From: Actinomycetota bacterium
GTDB lineage: Bacteria; Actinomycetota; Actinomycetes; Nanopelagicales; Nanopelagicaceae
DNA length: 64,000 nucleotides
Reading direction: 5' to 3'
NCBI GenBank assembly: GCA_014377015.1
Contig: JACMQL010000011.1
Coordinates: 1 to 64,000, forward strand
The translations under genes were made by a program, and so were the position numbers. The notes beneath the pieces were generated by a model. That model saw only the letters and a program-made list of their open reading frames with translations, ran no database searches and was not told where the DNA came from. Of this stretch, positions 31,224-37,936 are shown in pieces (position 1 is the first letter of the stretch; the number at the start of each line of letters is the position of its first letter).

Positions 31224-31858
31224 CGCTTTTTCGGTGGCAGCAGATGTCGAGCAGGTTCCGAATAAGAAAAACCAGAAATCATTCCTTCTTCATCGAAATG
31301 GAAACTCGTTACAGATGCAAGGGAGCACTCGCGCTTGCGCGGATCGTGAATCATGTGCCGTCCTTCAACTGCACTTCGTAAAATCCAAATAGGCAGTTGA
31401 TGAGATACGCAAATCGCATCCTTGCCTTTCGCTGCCTCTTTCGCAGCAAAAACCGCCGCCAGCATTCGACTCACTTGTTCGTCATACGGCTCGCCCCATG
31501 ACGGCTTCCAGGGATTCCATAGATGCAACCAAGCTTTAGGGTGACGAAGCGCACCATCGCCGACGCTAAATTTCTGTCCTTCAAAAACATTGGCGGCTTC
31601 GATAAGGCGCTCATCAGTTGTAATAGCCAGATTATGTTCGCGCAAGATCGGAAATGCAGTTTCCTGAGCGCGTTGCAAAGGAGATACATGGAGGGCACCC
31701 AAGTCGATGGTTCTTGACCATTCAGCAACTGCCAGCGCCATTTGCTGTCCGCGATCAGATAGTCGCCAACCAGGAAGTTTTCCGTACAGAATCTTTTGCG
31801 GATTTTCCACTTCTCCGTGACGAACTACGTGAACGGTTGAAGGCATGAGGTAAAGCAT
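31220..31858 (-). CDS. Histidine phosphatase (phosphoglycerate mutase-like)
   Basis: This is a 212-residue histidine phosphatase superfamily protein. The catalytic RHG of VVRHGEVENP is at about residues 13-15, HVSPLQRAQETA holds the second conserved region, and CVSHQLPIW carries the C-terminal histidine. An Rv0525-like protein occupies the same place next to cytochrome c maturation genes in mycobacteria. The substrate is unknown. The start at 31858 has GGAGGT 11 bases upstream; a second ATG at 31846 lacks a site. The gene leads the ccs operon. Confidence 0.85.
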   Translation of the reverse strand: MLYLMPSTVHVVRHGEVENPQKILYGKLPGWRLSDRGQQMALAVAEWSRTIDLGALHVSPLQRAQETAFPILREHNLAITTDERLIEAANVFEGQKFSVGDGALRHPKAWLHLWNPWKPSWGEPYDEQVSRMLAAVFAAKEAAKGKDAICVSHQLPIWILRSAVEGRHMIHDPRKRECSLASVTSFHFDEEGMISGFSYSEPARHLLPPKKR

Positions 31859-31885
31859 AAAGCGTCGGGACCTCCGCGAGATCGC

Positions 31886-31892
31886 TAGGCTA
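31886..31892. promoter_or_regulatory. Divergent overlapping -10 elements, phosphatase and HAD genes
   Basis: TAGGCT at 31886-31891 ends exactly 6 bases before the HAD gene ATG (leaderless). Its near-symmetry gives TAGCCT on the minus strand at 31892-31887, which would start the phosphatase and ccs operon with a leader of about 20 bases holding GGAGGT. Confidence 0.5.
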
Positions 31893-31897
31893 GGAAC

Positions 31898-32662
31898 ATG
31901 GCCCCTTCCTCCAAAAGAGCGGCGTTCTTCGATGTCGATAACACGCTCATCAGGGGTTCGACCCTATATTTCCTCGGGCGCGGTATGTATCAACGCGGAT
32001 TCTTCACAAAAAAAGATATCTCTCGCTTTGTCCTAGCTAACCTGCGATTCAAGTTAACTGGCAAGGAGAATCCAGAAGAGTTGAAAAGGTGGCAGAAGGC
32101 TGCGACGGATTTCATCGGCGGTCATAAAGTTGATGAGATCGCAACCGTTGGTCAAGAGGTCTATGACCAGTATGTGTCCCCTGCTTTATGGCAGGGCACT
32201 ATCGATATTGCACAGACACATCTGCGCAACGACGAAGAAGTCTGGCTCATTACTGCCGCCCCGGAAGATATGGCAGATCTGATCTCAAAACGACTTGGCT
32301 TTACCGGGGCGATCGGAAGTAAGGCCGCTGTAAAAGACGGCGTCTACACGGGAGAAATGCTCGGGAATCTATTGCACGGTAAAGAGAAGGCAATCGCGGT
32401 CACAGAACTTGCCGAAGAACGCGGTTTCGAACTTGCGAACTGCTATGCCTATTCCGATAGTCATAATGATTTGCCGCTTTTGCTTGCGGTGGGTCATCCG
32501 AGTTCCATCAATCCAGATGGCATTCTTCGTCTGCGCGCGCTGCGCGAAAAGTGGCCCATCCATGACTTTCGCCGAGCTCGCGTACTCAATCGAATCCTTG
32601 GGCCCCTCATCAGTCGCGTGGCTGCCCTTGGCGCTTTCTTCACTCCCCGCGGCCGAGGGTAG
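31898..32662 (+). CDS. HAD-IB family hydrolase
   Basis: This is a 254-residue HAD phosphatase of the SerB-like subfamily IB. The nucleophile motif AFFDVDNTLIRGST has Asp12 and Asp14, motif II is ITAAPEDM and motif III/IV is YAYSDSHNDLPLL. The C-terminal third is basic and includes LREKWPIHDFRRARVLNRI, as in relatives fused to or found beside acyltransferases, although no acyltransferase domain is present here. The substrate is not known; a phosphoserine or lysophosphatidic-type phosphate is possible. Transcription appears leaderless. Confidence 0.88.
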   Translation: MAPSSKRAAFFDVDNTLIRGSTLYFLGRGMYQRGFFTKKDISRFVLANLRFKLTGKENPEELKRWQKAATDFIGGHKVDEIATVGQEVYDQYVSPALWQGTIDIAQTHLRNDEEVWLITAAPEDMADLISKRLGFTGAIGSKAAVKDGVYTGEMLGNLLHGKEKAIAVTELAEERGFELANCYAYSDSHNDLPLLLAVGHPSSINPDGILRLRALREKWPIHDFRRARVLNRILGPLISRVAALGAFFTPRGRG

Positions 32663-32710
32663 AAATAACGGTATCCGCACCTAAGCAAGAACCACTAATG
32701 TTGATAGGTT

Positions 32711-34906
32711 ATGGAAACGCGCTCATTCACCGACTATCTACGCGGGCTCAACGATGCCGCGTTGCTTTCGTTGTTCGAGCATCGGCCAGACCTCATGTCT
32801 CCGGTTCCACCAGATTTCGCATCGCTAGCGGTGCGTGCAAGTTCGGCGCCAAGTCTGGCGCGCGCGGTGGATTCCCTAAATGCATGGCAATTCCAAGTTC
32901 TTGAAGCATCCGCGGCAATCAAGGAACCGATGTCAGAGAAGGAAATTATCTCGGTAACTGACAGTTCCGCGAAATTTGTTATTCCATATTTGCAATCTCT
33001 CGCACTTATCTATAAATCCAATGACGGATATCGACTCCCGCACACCTTGCGGGATGTACTAGGAAACGAGCCCGCAGGTCTTGGACCAATTTCTATGGCG
33101 AAACTTTCTATGAAGAAACTCGAGGAAGCACCAGAACCGTCGAAGAAAGTTCTAGAAAAACTTGTATGGGGTCCGCCGCGCGGCAGTGTGGGAGATATTC
33201 GCAACCCCGGGCCAGGAATTGAATGGCTGCTTAAAGAGAATTTCCTCGTTCCCCTGGATCAACGCACGGTAGTTCTTCCGCGCAATGTGGCGATTCACCT
33301 GCGCGGCGGAAAGGTTCACAAGCACCCTGTCCCCAATCCTCCAGCACTAGAAGGTCGCAAAGTAAAACAAGATTTAGTCAACCACGCTGCCATCGCGAAT
33401 ATCGCAACCTTGCTGCGTTGGTGCGAAGAGATACTTAATTTTTGGTCAGAGGATCCACCCAGTGCACTTCGAGCAGGAGGGCTTGGAGTACGAGATTTAC
33501 GTGCTTGCGCAGAGCACCTCGGCGTGGAGGAAAGTTGTGCCGCGTTCATCGCTGAAATCGTCTACTTGGGTGGACTCGTAGTGATTGATAACGATGATCG
33601 AGTAATCCCGACCCATGCATTTGATCTGTGGCTCACCCAATCAGCAGAGACACGTTGGAGGACGCTGGCTTCACTGTGGCTCGTCACTTCTCGCGCGAGC
33701 GGGCTAGTTGGTCGGGCTGATTCGAAGAATATCTCAGCACTTGGACCAGAACTCGACCGAGTAAATGCTGCGTCCACTCGCAAACTATGCGTCGTCCTTC
33801 TCAATGAGAACCTTGAACTAGCCCCCGATGCCACGTCTTTTAACGCGCTCGCACAATGGCGCGCCCCTTCGCGAAGAAATCCTGGAATGCAGAAAGACCT
33901 TATCTCTTGGACGCTGCGTGAGGCCGAGTGGCTAGGTCTGACAGGACAAGGGGTTCTATCCAAGTACGGAAGAAATTTCAGCAACCAAGAAGATTCGCTG
34001 GGGATCGATAAAGACCTCCCTAAACCCGTTGACCACATTCTTATTCAGAGCGACAACACTGCAATTGCTCCCGGCAGACTTGAAGTCGAGATTGCCCGCA
34101 CTCTTGACTCCATTGCCGACATTGAAAGTCGCGGCGGAGCCACGGCTTACCGCTTCAGCGAAACGTCAATTCGTCGCGGTTTAGATCATGGCAAGACTGG
34201 CGAGGAGATTCGAGATTTCTTGCGCAAGACTTCAAAGACGCCGCTGCCGCAACCACTCGATTATTTAATTACCGATGTTGCAAAGCGCCACGGTCGTTTG
34301 AGAGTTGGAAACACCAGCGCTTACATCAGATGTGAGGATCCCACTCTGCTCACGCAAATCTTGAGCGACAAGAAAATTGAAGGTTTGCCATTGCGCCGAA
34401 TTGCACCCGAAGTATTAATTTGCGATCTCGACGCTAAAGATGTCATCGCAACCCTACGAAATGCGGGGTATTTGCCGGCGGCCGAATCCGGTACTGGTGT
34501 CCTGCTAACAGCGCAACGATTGAACAGAGCAAAATCAAAACCACGACCTCCGCGAGTTATTGGTGAGATCGAACGTCCGAGCGAGGATTCTCTTGCAGCG
34601 GCCGTTCGAACTTTGCAAGCAGGCGAGCGCTCAAGTCACAAGCAGAGTGCGCTACGTGAAATTGCCAATAACGCACTCGGGGCTTTACCGCGCACTACTG
34701 CGAATGAAACTCTGGAAATGCTCAATCAGTACATCAAGGAATCACAAACGCTTTCGATCGGTTACGCCGATAACAACGGTTCTGCAACGCACCGAATTGT
34801 CGACCCCTTGAGCATCAGCGCAGGTTCACTCATTGCGCGCGACCATGGCACTGGGGATGTACAAGCGTTTCGAATTCCTCGCATCACGGGAGTCGCCCCA
34901 CTATGA
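32711..34906 (+). CDS. Rv0862c-like helicase-associated protein with WYL-like C-terminus
   Basis: This is a 731-residue cytoplasmic protein of the Helicase_C_3 family, the actinobacterial partner of XPB (Rv0862c beside Rv0861c in Mycobacterium). The N-terminal 300 residues look like stacked winged-helix units, for example NAWQFQVLEASAAIKEPMSEKE and RWCEEILNFW. A middle region from about 440 (HILIQSDNTAIAPGRLEVE) matches the XPB N-terminal-like damage-recognition fold: HILIQSD is the usual signature. The last 67 residues (665-731) resemble a WYL domain: LSIGYAD, RIVDPLSIS, then AFRIPRITGV. The DNA-repair role and the WYL call are inferred from family and pattern. It is coupled to the next gene by ATGA. 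Confidence 0.8.
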   Translation: METRSFTDYLRGLNDAALLSLFEHRPDLMSPVPPDFASLAVRASSAPSLARAVDSLNAWQFQVLEASAAIKEPMSEKEIISVTDSSAKFVIPYLQSLALIYKSNDGYRLPHTLRDVLGNEPAGLGPISMAKLSMKKLEEAPEPSKKVLEKLVWGPPRGSVGDIRNPGPGIEWLLKENFLVPLDQRTVVLPRNVAIHLRGGKVHKHPVPNPPALEGRKVKQDLVNHAAIANIATLLRWCEEILNFWSEDPPSALRAGGLGVRDLRACAEHLGVEESCAAFIAEIVYLGGLVVIDNDDRVIPTHAFDLWLTQSAETRWRTLASLWLVTSRASGLVGRADSKNISALGPELDRVNAASTRKLCVVLLNENLELAPDATSFNALAQWRAPSRRNPGMQKDLISWTLREAEWLGLTGQGVLSKYGRNFSNQEDSLGIDKDLPKPVDHILIQSDNTAIAPGRLEVEIARTLDSIADIESRGGATAYRFSETSIRRGLDHGKTGEEIRDFLRKTSKTPLPQPLDYLITDVAKRHGRLRVGNTSAYIRCEDPTLLTQILSDKKIEGLPLRRIAPEVLICDLDAKDVIATLRNAGYLPAAESGTGVLLTAQRLNRAKSKPRPPRVIGEIERPSEDSLAAAVRTLQAGERSSHKQSALREIANNALGALPRTTANETLEMLNQYIKESQTLSIGYADNNGSATHRIVDPLSISAGSLIARDHGTGDVQAFRIPRITGVAPL

Positions 34907-36003
34907 ACGAAAAAAACTTAGCAAATTACGGCACAATTGCCCCCATGCTTAAATCCTTGGAGGCCCTGGTTCGGTGCGAGTCGCCGACCGAAGATCTGGT
35001 GGCCTGCCGCGAAGTCATCAGTTTGGCAAGTGAACTCGCGCGCGAAGTGCTGGGAGACCCAGGCAAGATTCTTGAGGTTAACGGTCGGCCGATTTTCTGG
35101 CTCGGGGACGAGAATCCTCGCGTTGTTCTCTTGGGTCACCTAGATACGGTCTGGCCGAAGGGTTCCTTCGAGCCGCTATGGGAAGTAAACGGTGACGTCA
35201 TTCGAGGTCCTGGAGTTTTCGATATGAAAGCGGGCTTTATCCAAGCGCTCTACGCCTTGCAGGGCATTCAGGGGCGAGTCGCACTTGTTGCGAGCAGCGA
35301 TGAAGAAACAGGAAGTGTGGCCTCCAAAGAATTGATTCAGAAGATATCGCAGGATTCGACCATCGTCTTGGTTCTCGAAGCCTCACTCGATGGCAAAGTG
35401 AAGACTGGTCGCAAGGGCACGTCGATGTACCAAATTGAAGTGCACGGTCGGGCCGCTCATGCTGGACTCGAACCTGAAAAGGGAATCAATGCCACCGTGG
35501 AAATTTCTCGCATTGTTCTTGATCTAGCAGCATTGGAAAATCCTGAATTCGGAACGACGGTGGTGCCAACAGTGATGCGATCGGGGAACACGACTAATAC
35601 TGTTCCTGATCATGCAGTTCTTGACATCGATGCGCGCTCATTCTCACAGGCGGAATTGATACGCGTGGATGCCGCGATTCGAAAGATCGCACCACTTAAC
35701 TCCGGCGCAACACTTGTCATCACAGGCGGCTTGAATAGACCACCGATGGATCCAACTTCAACTCAAGAAATCTACGCGGTGGCAGAGAAAGTGGCACAAC
35801 GAATAGGAATCACCTTGGGCTATGCAAATGTAGGTGGCGCAAGTGACGGAAATTTCGCAGCGGAAGCCGGTGCACGAGTGCTTGATGGTTTAGGTGCTAT
35901 TGGAGCAGGAGCACACGCACAGAATGAATGGGCGAGTGTGTCGGCACTCGAAGAGCGCACCGAATTTCTTCACGAACTAGTTCTGGAGTTGTTGCATGAC
36001 TGA
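34903..36003 (+). CDS. M20-family zinc carboxypeptidase
   Basis: This is a 366-residue metallopeptidase of the M20 (CPG2/ArgE/DapE) family. The metal-site motifs are GHLDTVWP (His79, Asp81), GPGVFDMKAG (Asp107), SSDEETGS (the catalytic Glu pair near 134-135) and the C-terminal HAQNEWAS histidine. A dimerisation lid is inserted in the middle (HGRAAHAG). The GHLDTV and GPGVFDMKxG forms are closest to glutamate carboxypeptidases. It sits between the two helicase-related genes and overlaps both (4 and 8 bases), which is unusual because those partners are normally adjacent. The substrate is unknown. Confidence 0.87.
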   Translation: MNEKNLANYGTIAPMLKSLEALVRCESPTEDLVACREVISLASELAREVLGDPGKILEVNGRPIFWLGDENPRVVLLGHLDTVWPKGSFEPLWEVNGDVIRGPGVFDMKAGFIQALYALQGIQGRVALVASSDEETGSVASKELIQKISQDSTIVLVLEASLDGKVKTGRKGTSMYQIEVHGRAAHAGLEPEKGINATVEISRIVLDLAALENPEFGTTVVPTVMRSGNTTNTVPDHAVLDIDARSFSQAELIRVDAAIRKIAPLNSGATLVITGGLNRPPMDPTSTQEIYAVAEKVAQRIGITLGYANVGGASDGNFAAEAGARVLDGLGAIGAGAHAQNEWASVSALEERTEFLHELVLELLHD

Positions 36004-37645
36004 TGGGCCACTGATTGTTCAGAGTGACAAAACACTCTTACTCGATATCGACCATCCGCTCAGCACCGAATGTAGGCGGGCTATCGCACCTTTTGCAGAG
36101 TTGGAGCGCTCTCCTGAGCACATTCATACCTATCGACTTACATCACTCGGCTTATGGAATGCACGTGCTGCCGGCCATGATGCCGAGCAAGTTATCGATA
36201 CTCTGCTTAAATATTCACGTTACGCAGTGCCGCACTCCATTCTTGTCGACGTCGCAGAAACCATGTCGCGGTACGGACGCCTTCGACTCGAGTCTGACCC
36301 AATCCACGGACTTGTTCTCGTCACAACAGATACCGCAGTACTTGAAGAAGTAATCCGCGCTAAGAAAATAGCCCCCCTGCTCGGAAAGCGCGTCGACGCA
36401 GAAACGATCGTGATCCATCCAGGACAACGTGGACACATCAAGCAGTCCTTAATGCGCTTGGGTTGGCCCGCCGAAGATTTCGCGGGCTATGTGGACGGAG
36501 AGCACCACGAGATCGCATTAGTTGAAAATGGTTGGAAAGTAAGGCCATATCAAGCACTTGCCGCCGAGGGTTTCTGGCATGGCGGCTCAGGAGTAGTCGT
36601 TCTTCCCTGCGGAGCTGGAAAGACAATTGTAGGCGCAGCGGCAATGGCTCATGCCAAAGCGACAACTCTAATTCTCGTGACCAACACGATTGCCGCACGT
36701 CAATGGCGCGATGAGCTCCTAACTCGCACAACACTGACAGAAGATGAGATCGGCGAGTATTCGGGATCCAAAAAAGAAATTCGCGCAGTCACCATCGCCA
36801 CTTATCAAGTGATGACCAAGAAAAAGAATGGCGTGTACGCCCACCTCGATCTATTTGATACCCATGACTGGGGATTGATTATTTACGACGAAGTTCACTT
36901 GCTTCCCGCGCCAATTTTTCGATTTACAGCTGACATCCAGTCGCGTCGGCGACTCGGCCTTACTGCAACCCTCGTACGCGAAGATGGTTTGGAAGGTGAA
37001 GTATTTTCACTCATCGGACCTAAGCGTTACGACGTGCCTTGGAAGGAAATCGAGTCACAAGGTTACATCGCCCCCGCTGAGTGCATTGAAGTACGAGTCA
37101 CTTTGACTGAAGCGGAGCGACTCGCATACGCAACTGCCGAACCCGAAAATCGCTATCGCTATTGCGCCACCACTGCCACAAAAAGAAAAGTGGTTGAGAC
37201 CCTCACAAAAATGCATGCAGATGATCAAGTTCTAGTAATCGGACAGTACATTGATCAACTCGACGAATTATCTGAAGTGCTTAAGGTTCCCCTTATCAAA
37301 GGTGATACTCCAATAAAAGAGCGCGAGCGCCTCTTTAATCTTTTCCGCACCGGCGAAATAAAATGCCTCGTTGTTTCGAAAGTCGCCAACTTCTCAATTG
37401 ATCTTCCTGATGCGACAGTAGCGATTCAGGTTTCGGGCGCCTTCGGCTCGCGTCAAGAAGAAGCCCAACGTTTAGGCAGAATTCTGCGCCCCAAAGCTGA
37501 TGGTCGTACGGCGCGTTTTTATTCCATAGTTTCGCGCGACACCATTGATCAAGATTTTGCGCAGAACCGCCAACGATTCTTAGCTGAGCAAGGCTACTCG
37601 TATCGAATTATTGATGCTGACGACGTTTCGCAAGGGAAGATTTAA
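35996..37645 (+). CDS. xpb: XPB/ERCC3-type DNA repair helicase
   Basis: This is a 549-residue superfamily 2 helicase. The N-terminal damage-recognition domain spans about residues 1-175, followed by the DEAD-like core with Walker A VLPCGAGKT (206-210 GAGKT), Walker B IIYDEVHLL (298-301 DEVH), motif III LTATLVREDGL, which includes the XPB RED motif, and motif VI in QRLGRILRPKADGRTARFYS. It is a 3'-5' helicase by family and probably acts in nucleotide excision repair or transcription-coupled remodelling. Its last 38 bases overlap the convergent glutaredoxin-like gene on the other strand. Confidence 0.95.
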   Translation: MTDGPLIVQSDKTLLLDIDHPLSTECRRAIAPFAELERSPEHIHTYRLTSLGLWNARAAGHDAEQVIDTLLKYSRYAVPHSILVDVAETMSRYGRLRLESDPIHGLVLVTTDTAVLEEVIRAKKIAPLLGKRVDAETIVIHPGQRGHIKQSLMRLGWPAEDFAGYVDGEHHEIALVENGWKVRPYQALAAEGFWHGGSGVVVLPCGAGKTIVGAAAMAHAKATTLILVTNTIAARQWRDELLTRTTLTEDEIGEYSGSKKEIRAVTIATYQVMTKKKNGVYAHLDLFDTHDWGLIIYDEVHLLPAPIFRFTADIQSRRRLGLTATLVREDGLEGEVFSLIGPKRYDVPWKEIESQGYIAPAECIEVRVTLTEAERLAYATAEPENRYRYCATTATKRKVVETLTKMHADDQVLVIGQYIDQLDELSEVLKVPLIKGDTPIKERERLFNLFRTGEIKCLVVSKVANFSIDLPDATVAIQVSGAFGSRQEEAQRLGRILRPKADGRTARFYSIVSRDTIDQDFAQNRQRFLAEQGYSYRIIDADDVSQGKI

Positions 37646-37862
37646 ATCTCTCAATGTTGACTCGGTAATAATCGTGCAGCTCGCCATCAATAAACACCAC
37701 TGGTACAAATTCTCCGTGCTTCTCAACTAGCACGGGGTTGTCCTCAATAAAGATCATCTCCAAGTCGAAGTCCAACTCGAGGACCAGGAGTTCGAGTATT
37801 TCGTAGGCCACATCGCAAAGGTGGCAACCATGGCGAGAATAAATAGTGACCAAATTTCTCAT
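37608..37862 (-). CDS. Glutaredoxin-like protein
   Basis: This is an 84-residue thioredoxin-fold protein with the redox pair SRHGCHLCDVAYE (Cys13, Cys16) and a cis-proline in FVPVVFIDG. The pattern fits the actinobacterial glutaredoxin-family (DUF836-like) proteins, which are often found with HAD phosphatases or redox regulators. A purine-rich GGTGAGAAG site lies about 8 bases before the ATG. Its stop lies inside the 3' end of xpb, and both frames look genuine because each keeps its family C-terminus. Its reducing partner is not known. Confidence 0.85.
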   Translation of the reverse strand: MRNLVTIYSRHGCHLCDVAYEILELLVLELDFDLEMIFIEDNPVLVEKHGEFVPVVFIDGELHDYYRVNIERFKSSLAKRRQHQ

Positions 37863-37922
37863 TTGACCATCTTCTCACCGTTCTCTAACCCAAACCGTTA
37901 CTTTCCCCGCTACTCGTCCTGA

Positions 37923-37928
37923 TACGGT
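37923..37928 (+). promoter_or_regulatory. TACGGT -10 element before the metzincin-like gene
   Basis: TACGGT lies 8 bases before the ATG at 37937 and there is no Shine-Dalgarno site, so a very short leader or a leaderless transcript is likely. Confidence 0.3.
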
Positions 37929-37936
37929 TTCCTAAT

